Assembly (NCBI GenBank): GCA_033807775.1
Contig: CM066313.1
Span: forward strand, 61,302,484-61,366,483
DNA from: Saussurea involucrata
Taxonomy: Eukaryota; Streptophyta; Magnoliopsida; Asterales; Asteraceae
Length of the DNA: 64,000 bases
Reading direction: 5' to 3'
Below are positions 54,320 to 64,000 of the stretch, in pieces (the first letter of the stretch is position 1; each line of letters opens with the position of its first letter). Both the position numbers and the translations under genes were made by a program. The notes beneath the pieces are model-generated. The model had not been told where the DNA came from. It saw only the letters and a list, made by a program, of their open reading frames with translations, and searched no databases.

Positions 54320-55136
54320 CTTTAATGTTTGGTCTTGTAACCGCTGTGGAGCTTTAATGTCATTGATGAGCGGTTTTCGTAACCACTGTCGGGTCATTAA
54401 TGCTCTTGATGACTCGTCCGTTACTGGTCGTTGTCCATTAATGACGTTGACTCCTGAATTAAACACTTTAACAAACATAACAGTTATATTATGTGTTAGC
54501 TCGCTTGAGGTCGCATGGTCTTTATGCGAAGGTCGTGCGGATCAGGCGACGTCGAGGTCGAGTGTCGCGATGAACTCTCGACTTACCTTTCGGGAGGGAC
54601 GACGGATGTTTTCTGGGTCTTTGTCGGGACCTTATCTTAAGATATGGTTCATAACGAGTGTCTTACCTTTTCTGTTCGTGGTCAAGACCTTCATTAAAAA
54701 GGTTGTTTGACTGTTAACGGTTAGTATAATCGTACGACCGTCTTAAGTCTCGGATGTGGGTCTTATAGAACATACGATTATTGCCAAGATATAAGACCAT
54801 TTGGTCGTAGGACCAGGATGTCAGGACGATGTTGCCGTAGGACCAGAGCGATATAACACCGATGATAGGAGACTGTCGACGTGAGTCATAACTGGCGACA
54901 CAAGACTAGTGACGTGTGACTAGCGATGTGCGACGTGCGACACGTGATGTGCTATCGCTAGATGTAAGATGACTACTGAACCAATAAGTCAACTATAGTG
55001 GTTATTTAACGTATGCGGGGGATATGATAACAATGGGTATTATCCTTGTCGGTCGGGGGCAGGGTAATCAATGTCCATGTGTCATGTCGAGGGGATTTCC
55101 TCAGGTCGGTCGAGGGTGTGCTTTTTTACCCAAACA
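54320..55136 (-). repeat. G3 5' LTR, segment right of C5
   Basis: Continues 46155 after the C5 target site and matches 41969-42794. It ends ACCCAAACA, followed by TSD agttc of G3. Confidence 0.93.
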
Positions 55137-55141
55137 AGTTC

Positions 55142-55781
55142 AAAGCTGAAATCGAAGATGAAGCTGACGAACAAGTGACTAAGACAAGACTTATCCATTT
55201 CACGCGAAGTTTCAAGTAGAAGACTTCAGCGAGAGCTGAACTTTATCATTCGCTGATAAAGATCAACTCAGCGATCGCTTATCATGAAGCCTGTTCTATA
55301 AGTAACTTTTGTCTTATCTGCTTGCACGCTTTTGTACAATTTGTCAGAACGACATCATTTGTCTAGGATCGTACAAACCACTCTGCAACTACACTGCTCA
55401 TCATGTGGCCAAAAGGGATGTTTGCTAAAGTCAAATTCATGCAACCAACCAGATGCTGCCAAGTGTAAAGTTGTACTGACTTGCATTAAATGCATGCAGT
55501 ATAAATAGGAAACCCTACTTCATTTTGAAGTGCTGGTTCCTTCGCTAAACTACTTAGTGTAATAAAACTCTATCTAGTTTTCTTATCTTCTTTCATTCTT
55601 TACTTAGTGCAAGAATTCTTTGTGATTCTCATAATTTGTTTAGATTAGGTTTTTAACTTGATCTTATTCCGCAACAAACTGTAAATTGTTTGATATATAT
55701 CAATAAACAATTTTAAAGAAAAAAATATGTGTTTGTATTCACCCCCCTTCTACAAACTTGTATAACCATTCAGGACCAACA
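55142..55781 (+). repeat. S3 3' LTR, right segment (640 bp)
   Basis: Continues 41393 after G3. A TATA box AGTATAAATAGG lies at about 55499-55510, a T-rich transcribed part follows, and the end is GGACCAACA. Half-palindromes TCAGCG or close variants lie about 20-22 bp apart near 55225-55270. Confidence 0.82.
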
Positions 55782-57566
55782 CGCGCGACCAATCATTTTC
55801 TTCTTCGAGGACGTGGATATCCTCATTACTCTCGATAGATGAGACTGCTAGGTGGATCATGGGGATTTTGTTGAACGATGGTTTACCGAGTGCTGAACCC
55901 AGATTGGCCAAGGCATTAGATCCCTTGGAATTTGCTCGATCGAGAAGGGTTTGAACTCTTTCAATTTTGATTTGGTTTCTCTAAGATATGCCGTCATTTT
56001 GGAATCTTTTGCCGCGAATGTCCTGCTCATTTGATCCACGACGAGGAGGGAATCTCTTTTGACATGTAGTCCGGTTGCCCCCAAGTCTTGTGCCATGCAC
56101 ATGCCCACAATTAGTGCTTCTTACTCAGCCTCGTAGTTGGTGGCTTTAAAATAACATCGTATGGAGTACACCATGTTGCCCCCTGTGGCGACTTTAGGAC
56201 GACGCCTGTCTTGCCCCCTAGCGTTGGATGATCCATTGACGTGGAGTATCCAAGGTGTGTCATCGAGAGTCTCCACAATATCCTCTTGCACGTTTGCGTC
56301 TAATTTTGGTCTGAAATCGGCGATGAAGTCCTTCAGGACCTGCGATTTGATCGCTGTCCTTGGCTTGAAGTCTATGTCGTAGCTAATAAGATAAACGCTC
56401 CACTACGCCAGTCGACCTGTCGACCTGTCAGCTCTGGTTTTCTCAAGACAGACTTAAGAGGATAATTAGTAACGACAATTATAAGATGTGATTCGAAGTA
56501 ATGTTGAAGCTTTTTAGCAGCGGTTATCAGTTCTAACAACAATTTTTCCATGGACGAGTACCTGGTTTCAACGTCTAGTAAAGACTTATTGATGTAATAG
56601 ATCGGTAGTTGGCGTTTGTCGTCCTCTCGAGCCAAGACAACACTTATCGAATTGGAACTGACTGCCAAGTACAACTGCAGGATCTCATTGTCCTTCAGCT
56701 TTTGTAGTGCTTGCTCATGGTCGTTCGTCCACTCCAAGCCCCTGATTTTCCCTAAAACATTGTAAAACAGGTGACATTAATTCGAGGATCGAGAAATAAA
56801 CTTGTTTAGCGCGGCTATGCGACCAATGAGTCGTTGGACTTCTTAGAAGTTTCTCGGTGACTTAATGCCGACAATCACCCTTATTTGGTCTGGATTTGCT
56901 TCGATTTCACATAGTGTCACCATATATCCCAAAAATTTTCCAGCACTGACGTCGAAGGAACATTTCGTGGGATTTAGTTTCATCTGATATTCCTTGAGTG
57001 CGTCGAATGATTTTTTTCAAATGCTCGATGTGATAGTCCGCCTGTTTTGATTTGACGAGTATGTCATCGATGTATACTTCTATCGTGCTGCCAAGATGAT
57101 CTTTGAACATTCTGTTGACTAATCTCTCTGGTACGTCGACCCTGCATTTTTTAGACCAAATGGCATAACTTTGTACTAGTAAATACCTTTTTCCGTCATA
57201 AAGGCGGTTTTTTTCCTAGTCGGCAGGATGCATCAGTATCTGGTTATTTCTAGAATAAGCGTCCATGAACGTCAGTAGTTGATGACCAGAGGTTGCGTCG
57301 ATATTTGGTAGCGGAAAGGGATCTTTCGGAAAGGCCTTGTTGAGGTCTGTGAAGTCGATGCATACCCTTCAATTCCTGGTTTTCTTTTGTACGATGACGA
57401 CGTTAGCCAGCCAGTCGGGGTACTTCACTTCCTGGATTTTTCAAAAACTGAGTAGGTTGTCGACCTCTTCGTTAATCAAATTTTTTTCGCTCTGGGCGAA
57501 CTTACTTCATTTTCGCTTTATAAGTTTATATGATGGATCAATGTTCATTTTATGGCAAATGACATC
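55782..57566 (-). pseudogene. G5: Tat gypsy RT-RNase H debris
   Basis: Minus-strand pieces: RT with EVYIDDILVKSKQADYHIEH (57110-56907) and an upstream RT part in broken frames to 57560; RNase H with LLELITAAKKLQHYFESH and NYPLKSVLRKPELTGR (56737-56372); and the second, archaeal-like RNase H (MCMAQDLGATGLHVKRDSLL, 56108-55857). Many frameshifts. It is cut on the left by S3 and on the right by G4 (TSD acatc at 57562-57566), and is of the same family as G4. Confidence 0.82.
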
Positions 57567-58353
57567 TGTTAATGCCAAAAATCACCAAAAGGATAACTTA
57601 AGGTTGATGTGGAGCTTTAACAACTAAAGAAAAGGATCTCAAGACAAACAATACAGTCATCGACAGAAAGTAAATAAGACAAAGGAATTTGGTGACGCGG
57701 AAAACCCCATCGAGGGTAAAAACCGCGGCCGACTACAGAAGTCGACGGTGCAGTATAGTCGCCAAACAGGGGTGATGTCCTTTAGTAACAAGTGTCGTGA
57801 GTAGAATAGATTACAATACGAATAAAAGTAAACTTAATCGTAACCTAATGTCGTACGTCGTGCGTAACAGTGCAGTATCATGCGTAGAAAACGGCTGTCG
57901 TTGGTAGCTTTCGTGAATGATATTTCTCTGATGATCTCTGTTGTGGAGAATGGTTGTATGCGAAAGAACTATCCTGAAATGTGGTGCAAGCCTTCATTTA
58001 TATAGCTTTTGGATGGCTATTAATGTCTTGATCATTTGTCGTAACCGTTGTTTGGTACTTAATTGTCATTAATGGCTCATCCGTTATGGCCGTTGGGCAA
58101 TGATTGCTCCTGGGCCTACATTAATGAAACAAAGAAAACGATTGTTGACTGTTAACGGTTAGCATGGTCGTACGACCGTCTTTAAGTCACGGTTGTCGAT
58201 CGTAAGAGTCTTACGACCATCGTAAAAATGTACGACGGAGGATGCAATCGTAAGTAGTCTGCAAGACCTTATCTTAATACAAGATTTGTCTTATGTAAAT
58301 GTCATCTTCATTTTTTCTTCGTCGGTCGTGAGGTATGGATTTTTACCCAAACA
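57567..58353 (-). repeat. G4 3' LTR, 787 bp
   Basis: TGTTAATGCC to ACCCAAACA, preceded by acatc (57562-57566). It lacks about 600 bp present in the G3 LTRs. It contains GGTCGTACGACC and TCGTAAGAGTCTTACGA palindromes (about 58165-58215). Confidence 0.88.
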
Positions 58354-58767
58354 GTTTTCCCCCAAAATTTGAAATTTGGTGTGAAATTCTAATTTTAAAT
58401 TTTCAAATCTGATCACTGGGTTGGACACGTGTCATGCGGGGAGAGAGACTTGTGGAATCTCAACCGATTCGGTTCGATTTGAACTGGGGATACGAAGAGT
58501 TGCGTGACGTTATGGAGGCATGGCAGCCGTTTTTAACAGGTGTCACTCATCGAGAGTGGCATGTGAAAAGGCGATGGACAAGTGTTGTACACCTGCTAAG
58601 TCGACTTGTCGTTCCTCAACCGTATAAATGGTTTGATCCTGGCGATGGTTTCCTTTTATACTTTCCGGTTCGAGAGAGATTTCGCACGATCTTATTGTCG
58701 TATTTAGGTGCGAGTTTTAAGTTCTTATAAGACGAGCGTAAGATTTAGCTCCAATACCAAATCAGCA
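58354..58767 (-). other. G4 polypurine tract and 5' flank of the antisense gene
   Basis: 58354-58368 is the PPT (minus TTTTGGGGGAAAAC). The plus-strand ORF 58434-58730 looks like chance coding, but this stretch may hold the promoter of the antisense gene. No clear TATA box was seen beyond CGTATAAATGG at about 58620. Confidence 0.6.
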
Positions 58768-60829
58768 ATGTCTATTGAGCCTGCTAATTCGATTGATAGC
58801 AAGGAGGCCCTCAGTGCTTTTAGAATGTCGGCAAGCATCCCCGATGCCTTACAACTGTACATGCCGAATCAATTTTGGCCTTTTGAATGCCCGGATGGGC
58901 ACTTTGTCTTGTACGAGTACCCGTTTAAGACAGGTTTCAAATGGCCTCTCTTTCCCTTGGCCCGAGAGTTTCTTAGTAGGTACAACCTATCACCTGCTCA
59001 AATGATGTCGCACTTCGGGCGGATCGTGCATGTAATCGACAAGGTCACCGCCGAGTGGGCAGCGCCGTTCACCGTGGACGACTTGCTCGCTGCTTACCTG
59101 GTCAAGGTGGACAACTACCACCGCTACAGGCTCTTCTCCAAGCACAGGGTGGAAAGCCCGATATGTCTTTGGTCGAGTTCAATCACTCCACCTTTTAGAT
59201 GAGGATACGTCCTGGGTCGCTGCTCGATGGAACACCGATCGTATGTTAACCTTCTTCTGTCATACGTTTTTACTTTTGATCGTATGTTTAGCTATATATG
59301 CTTCGACTTTTTTTTAGCCATCAAGTTTGCTGAGGCTGACAATCTTTTTGAGTTTGTAGCGAAGATCAATAAGTTCCGGACCCACAATATGGAAGAAAGG
59401 TCGTTCTTTGTCCAACGTGCTCTGATGGATGAGGACTTAGGCGACGAAGTCATTTAAATCGAGGGCTCGGAGATCCTCGCGGAGGAGGGGGCAGAGAGAG
59501 AGAGAGTAGGAAGATGAGGAGACGACAAGTAATAAGCTTTTGTGTCTTACCTTACGTGTCCCATGATGGTCGTATTTTTCATGTCGTAGGTTTTCTCCTC
59601 ACTTTCTTTATGTACTCTGCTGCAGGTGGGTCTGGACTGGCACCCACTCATGGCCTCTTGAAGGAGTCTCAACTCCTCTTGGCCCGAAAGGCCAAGGAGT
59701 TGAAGCGGAAGGTTCCCCCGTCCTCGTCATTGGGGATGAAAAAACCCAGGACGGGTTCCCGGAGGGAACCGTCGTCGAAGATTGGTGGCTCGGCTAGGGC
59801 CACCACTGCTGAGAAGGCGAAGACGCCACCGGGTGTTATTAATGCTACACCGGTGAGCGTGGCCCCTCCGACGATACCGGAGGTCGAGGAGGCTGGTCCT
59901 CAGATGGTTTCCCCGTCTTCCTCGTCGATCGACAAGGGGAAAAGACAGGCGACGGAAGGGTCTACCGATGCCATGTCGGTAAACTTCACATTGTCGTCGG
60001 ACTTCATGACCGGTGAGGACATGGACAGCGCCAAGATCTTCCCTGATTTGGGGAAATTTCTCTTGCCTTCCTTCCAGGAGCGTTTCCAGGAGGTCACGGT
60101 TGATGACATGGGGTCGCAGGTCGCAGGGCTCTCTTTCAAGGTACATACGACCGATCTATTTACATAACTTTTGTCGTTTGTTTTATGACTTACGTTTTTT
60201 TGATCCTGCTACTGCAGGCGTTCCAGACGTCGCTCTTCCTGTACACCCAGATGGAAAAGATCCGAAGGGTTGTACCCCGTGCGCTGGAGAAAATGCTCGA
60301 GACGCAGGACGATGCACGCACAGTACGGGAACGGGAGCATCAGGCTATGGACAGGGCTGAGGTCCTCTCGGCGAAGCTTGACGAAGCTCAAGACTTTCTA
60401 AAGGCATCGTCGAGAGAGAAGGAAGACCTTCGGAGCCGCCTGAAGGAGGCCCTTGAGAAGACCTCTGCGTCTGAGGCGGAGGTGGGAGCGACTAAGGCTT
60501 CCTTGGCCGAGAGCGAAAAACAGGTCGAGGACCTTAAGTTGCTCGTCGAGGCTGAAAAGAAGGAGGTCGCCTCCTTGGAGTAGCGACTCTAGTCTTTTGA
60601 GGCGCTGACCCGTTTAAAGGTCAGAACGGCGATCATGCGTCGGCATCTACGGGGGCTAAACCCTATGGCCGGGGCCGAGGCAGAGGTCTCCACGTACTTG
60701 GAGAAGGTCGCGGACGAGGAGTACCTCGACCAGGAAGACAAGCTCGAAGACGGGGATTTTGCGGACACTGAGGTCGTCGGAGGTGGCGATGAGGAGGTCG
60801 CTCAGGAGCAGGATCCTTGTCAGCCTTAG
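58768..60829 (+). pseudogene. G4 antisense ORF (gypsy-type 'transposase-28-like'), four exons
   Basis: Plus-strand gene opposite to pol. Exon 1 from ATG 58768 has a domain with ALQLYMPNQFWPF, PLFPLAREFLSRYNLSPAQM and YHRYRLFSKHR, resembling the 'putative gypsy-type transposon' family. Likely introns: 59241-59317 (GTATGT to TTTTTAG, 77 nt), 59529-59625 (ending CTGCAG, 97 nt) and 60141-60217 (AAG-GTACAT to CTGCAG, 77 nt). Exon 3 is a basic, Ser/Pro-rich linker. Exon 4 is a long coiled coil (AKLDEAQDFLKASSREKEDL) with an acidic tail ending DPCQP. Breaks: a frameshift near 59160, a TAA at 59455, and TAG at 60581 and 60590, where Gln fits. Function unknown. Confidence 0.72.
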
Positions 60830-61430
60830 TTTTATTTTTCTATGTTTATTTCTTTTGACGGGGCGACCGTTGATGGTCGTGCCCTATACTTGTAATTTTT
60901 TGGATTATGTGAATACAAGTATATTTTTGTTGAACGAGAACTGTCGCCACACATTTATTTTGTCGTAGATAAACAACATAAACAAAAATAGTACGAATCG
61001 TATGACTCATGACTTATGGATCAAGCGACTACGGCAGAAAAAAATCCATAGTTCAAATCAGAAAATGCAATACGACAATGGTACTCATGTTTTCTTGAGT
61101 TGATCATGCGACTAAGGCAAAATATTTCTAAGTATGGAATCAAAGTCGTAAAACTTATTCCGATTGAACTTAGACCGTAACATGTCAGTTGTAATCATAA
61201 TAACCATAGGAATTCGTTTATACGATATAGATCGTAAGATATCAGTCCTAAGACCTTGTCTTATACGATATAGATCGTAAGACTGGCGTTCGTGCGATCC
61301 TGCGGCCCTGCAAGGTAGACAGTTAGTGGGTGGTCATTGGTTCGACCTATGACCCTCCGATGCTCAAGTCAGTAATCATTGAGGAAAGTAAGTCGTAAAG
61401 CGAATATTCAAAAAAGTATTTCTTTAGATG
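60830..61430 (-). other. G4 spacer between antisense gene and integrase
   Basis: No ORF is supported. TCGTA/TACGA motifs are frequent (for example TACGATATAGATCGTAAGA at about 61220 and 61262). Confidence 0.65.
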
Positions 61431-62330
61431 CATTGCATTCCAGCTACGTGGGAGGTCTTGATTGTCGAGGGTTTGGAGCCTATAGGCACCTTTTCCAACG
61501 ACTTCGGATATTCGATAGGGTCCTTCCCACTTAGTGGATAACTTATCTGCATTCAGCTCCTTGGTGTTTTGGAATACTTGCCATAAGACGAAGTCACCTT
61601 CCTGAAAGACTTTGGTCTTAACCTTTTTTGTTAAAATGTCGTTTGACGACTTGCCTTTGCGATGCCATTCTAATTAAGGCAGATTCTCTTAGCTCTTCGA
61701 GAGCGTCGAGGTCGTAACTTAGATCCACCAAATTGTGGTCGACGGAAGTATGCCTCGATGTCGGTAGCTGCACCTCAATAGGTAGGGCCGCTTCGCAGCC
61801 ATAGACTAATGAAAATGGAGTTTGTCTTGTTGACATACGCGGTGTCGTACGATTGGCCCATAGGACCGACGGGAGTTCTTCGACCCATCTTCCTTTTGCA
61901 ACCTTAAGTCTTTTATTTATTAAGTTGATGATCACTTTATTGCTGGACTCTGCAAGACAGTTAGATTGAGGATAACGTGGAGTTGAGGTCGTAAGTTCGA
62001 TATTACGATCCTTGCAGAACTGTTGTGTACGATCACTTATAAATTGTGACCCATTATCACATACGATCTCGGAAGGAATTTCGAACCTGCAGATAATGTT
62101 AGTTTGGATAAAAGAGATGACCTCTTGCCCCGAACCAGGGATAAGGCAGCTGCTTCTATCCACTTAGAAAAATAATCGGTAAGGACTAATAAAAAGATTT
62201 TCTGCCTAGGGGCAGGAGGTAACTTACCGACGATATCCATTCCACATCTCATGAAGGGCCATGGGATTAATGTCGAATGCGAAGGTTCAGAAGGCTGGTG
62301 TGTCATACCTGACAGTCGTTGACATGAGTC
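61431..62330 (-). pseudogene. G4 integrase
   Basis: Starts near 62306 with the core wording RCGMDIVGKLPPAPRQ and TDYFSKWIEA. After a frame change near 62150 it runs as EIVCDNGSQFISDRTQQFCK, the glutamate-region CLAESSNKVI, VLWANRTTPR and the C-terminal GPYR-I-VGKGAYRLQ-WNAMHL module in broken frames to about 61431. The D-D-E catalytic residues appear present. Confidence 0.82.
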
Positions 62331-63419
62331 TCAACTTTGGACATACCTTGTGGCATCTTGCCTTAGGGTCGACCAATAGTAGCCTTGTCGGGATATTCGA
62401 TTTGTAAGACTACGACCACTGGAGTAGTTACCACATTCGCCATCATGCATATCTTTCAGAATGTTTTGCACCTGCTCTTGAGTATCGATACATCTTAGGT
62501 TCAGGCATGTTGATGATCCTCTACAGAGTTTATTGCCCATTATAAGATATCTCGAGGCTTTGAATCGTATGTTTTGGGCTTCCATCCTGTCTTTGGGTAG
62601 TTGGTCGTGCATAAGGTAATTCTTCATGTCGTAAGACCAACCATTTTCTTCGTCAAGGACGTGAATTTTCTCGGAGTCCTCGGTGGACGAGGTCGCCAGA
62701 TGGATCATAGGGATAGCGTTGAACTACGGCTTATTGAGTGCTGACCCGAGATTTGATAGCGCATCGGCTTAAGTGTTTTGATCTCTGGGGATTTGTTCAA
62801 TCGAGAATGGATCAAACATTTACGATTTTTTTTTGGCTATTTTAAGATAAACTGTCATCTTGGAGCCTTTTGTTGTGAACTCCCCGTTCATTTGGTTTAC
62901 GGCCAACAAGGAATCGCTTCTGACGTGAAGTCCGGTTGCCCCCAAGTTGTGGGCCATGCTCAAGGCTACGATTAGGGCTTCGTATTATGCTTCATTGTTG
63001 GTGGCTTTGAAATCGTATCGTATGGAATACACCATCTTGCCCCCATGTGGCGACTTTAAGACGACACCAAGCCCTACTCCTCTGGCGTTTGAAGAACCAT
63101 CGATGTGGAGTGTCCAGGTTGTGTCGTCTATAGTCGCCACAGTAAAGGCTTCGCTTTGTGCTTCGTTTTCCAGTTCAGGACTGAAATCAGCAACGAAGTC
63201 AGCTAGGACCTGTGATTTAACGTCCGTTTGAGGCTTAAAATCGATGTCATAGGTGCTGAGGTAAATGCTCCATTTTGCCAATCGTCCTGTTAATTCAGGT
63301 TTTCTCAAGACAGACTTAAGAGGAAAGTTAGTTACGACAGTAATAGAGTGGGACTCGAAGTAGTTTCGTAACTTCTTGGCAGCTGTGACTAGCGATAGTA
63401 GTAACTTTTCCATAGACGT
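62331..63419 (-). pseudogene. G4 RNase H and integrase zinc finger
   Basis: 63419-62985 holds MEKLLLSLVTAAKKLRNYFESH, NFPLKSVLRKPELTGR, YDIDFKPQT and the archaeal-like RNase H start WTLHIDGSSNARGVGLGVVL. Broken frames continue it to about 62760. 62708-62331 holds IHVLDEENGW, a DMHDGECG and CxxC finger region and SRQGYYWSTLRQDA. The ORF reads into the inserted LTR at 63420 by chance. Confidence 0.8.
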
Positions 63420-64000
63420 TGTTAATGCCATAAATCGCACTAAACTGTCTTTTTCCGAAAATTGTATAAAAATACGATTTAAGGTTTGATTTCGGACCTT
63501 ATCAACTAAAGATTGTACCATAGAAATAAACAAAAAAATAACGAAGAAAATGTAGACGAAACAAGAGACTTTGGTGACGCGGAAAACCCCAAAACGAGGG
63601 AAAAAACCGTGGTCGACTGTGTTAGAGTCGACAGTGCACTATGGTCGCCAATCAGGGGCGATAATCCTTTTGTAACAAGTGATATGTGTACAAAATATTA
63701 CAATAAGAGATAAAATGTACTCAGACGTGTGTAAAAGTCGTGTGTCGTGCGTAAAACGTGCGAAATGAGCTGTCGTCGTGTGGTTCGAATTGCTGTCGTC
63801 GGGTGCTTCGACCTACCGTCGTGCGGAACTTTGCGTAAGTGGGGTATGTTCCAGTGTCTTGAAAGAAATGTAGAATTTGAGTCTTAGTTTGAATGTATGT
63901 AGCCTCCTCCTCCAGATTGATCACCGGGGGCTTTTATATACCTTCCGTTGGTAATAAATATGCTTTAATGGTTTGTTTTGTAACCGCTGTCGACATTAAA
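63420..64000 (-). repeat. LTR of the G3/G4 family inserted in G4 RNase H (partial)
   Basis: Begins TGTTAATGCCATAAATCGCAC at 63420, where the RNase H frame is cut, probably after target gacgt (63415-63419). It is homologous to 41394 onward and runs off the window. Whether it is a solo LTR or a full element cannot be told. Confidence 0.85.

Larger units (their letters stand above)
41394..55136 (-). mobile_element. G3: internally deleted Tat-type gypsy element, split by C5
   Basis: LTRs are 41394-42794 (1401 bp) and 45573-46155 plus 54320-55136 (1400 bp), with TSD agttc at 41389-41393 and 55137-55141. The PBS starts TGGCGCC next to the right LTR, so the element reads leftwards. Only about 2.8 kb of interior remains, with shreds of pol and of an antisense ORF. 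It cannot move on its own. I count about 39 LTR differences by eye (about 2.8 %). Confidence 0.92.
36872..55781 (+). mobile_element. S3: 3' part of a plus-strand Sirevirus, split by G3
   Basis: The parts are 36872-41393 and 55142-55781: an untranslated stretch (36872-37051), a broken env-like 3' ORF (37052-40848), a spacer, a PPT (41106-41115) and a 918-bp 3' LTR cut in two by G3 (TSD agttc). The pol half is missing to the left, where SV2 adjoins. S3 ends against G5 pol debris at 55782, so it probably inserted in G5. Confidence 0.8.
57567..63419 (-). mobile_element. G4: Tat-type gypsy element with antisense ORF, 5' part outside
   Basis: 3' LTR 57567-58353, PPT, antisense gene (58768-60829), spacer, then integrase and RNase H on the minus strand up to 63419, where another LTR of the same family is inserted. 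RT, gag and the 5' LTR lie beyond the window. An extra antisense ORF between pol and the 3' LTR is a known feature of some Tat-lineage elements. Confidence 0.85.

Noticed and set aside
58434..58730. 98-codon plus-strand ORF upstream of the G4 antisense gene as a first exon
   Set aside because: The frame stops before the better ATG at 58768, and no splice pair links it in frame. It may be 5' untranslated sequence.
1..64000. A host gene within the window
   Set aside because: Every ORF with recognisable motifs belongs to a retroelement, and the remaining long ORFs lie inside LTRs, spacers or shadow frames.

Overview
The window is a block of nuclear DNA from a flowering plant, probably a large-genome eudicot. 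It consists of nested LTR retrotransposons. I found no convincing host gene, rRNA, tRNA or CRISPR array. The evidence is the clade-typical gag/protease/integrase/RT/RNase H motifs, primer-binding sites (PBS) matching initiator tRNA-Met or starting TGGCGCC, polypurine tracts (PPT), and paired LTRs with 5-bp target-site duplications (TSD). Element names below (G1, E0, SV1 and so on) are local labels. LAYOUT: 1-5537 G1, a Ty3/gypsy element on the minus strand with an open gag-pol frame and a 1314-bp 5' LTR. 5538-9270 E0, the 3' half of a plus-strand Sirevirus-type Ty1/copia element, split by a solo gypsy LTR (7911-8765, TSD gcacg). 9271-10843, a copia leader and gag fragment. 10849-24581 SV1, a complete but decayed minus-strand Sirevirus (TSD ctact). 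24640-about 26740 C4, a plus-strand copia 5' LTR and leader rich in minisatellites. About 26744-36871 SV2, a second decayed minus-strand Sirevirus with only its 5' LTR. 36872-41393 plus 55142-55781 S3, the 3' part of a plus-strand Sirevirus. Its LTR is split by G3 (41394-55136, TSD agttc), a deleted Tat-type gypsy element. The 5' LTR of G3 is in turn split by C5 (46156-54314, TSD atatg), a very young copia element. 55782-57566 G5, pol debris of a Tat gypsy element. 57567-63419 G4, a Tat gypsy element inserted in G5, with an antisense extra gene. 63420-64000, another LTR of the same family inserted in the G4 RNase H. AGES by eye from LTR pairs: C5 about 0.3 % divergent, G3 about 2.8 %, SV1 about 2.6 %. 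The order agrees with the nesting (C5 sits inside G3). GENE CONTENT: standard polyproteins supply gag, protease, integrase, RT and RNase H. Two accessory gene families stand out. One is the large Sirevirus 3' ORF ('env-like', without visible membrane segments), present in E0, SV1, SV2 and S3. The other is the intron-containing antisense ORF of the Tat elements G4 and G3. MOST INTERESTING SIGNAL: each family carries its own short palindrome, repeated in the LTR, spacer or leader and in SV1 also inside coding sequence. In the copia families (SV1, SV2, C5, C4, S3) the palindromes, unrelated in sequence, are set at about 20-22 bp, roughly two turns of the DNA helix. This looks like a shared architecture for a family-specific binding or silencing system. 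The identifications come from reading the sequence. No database or alignment program was used.
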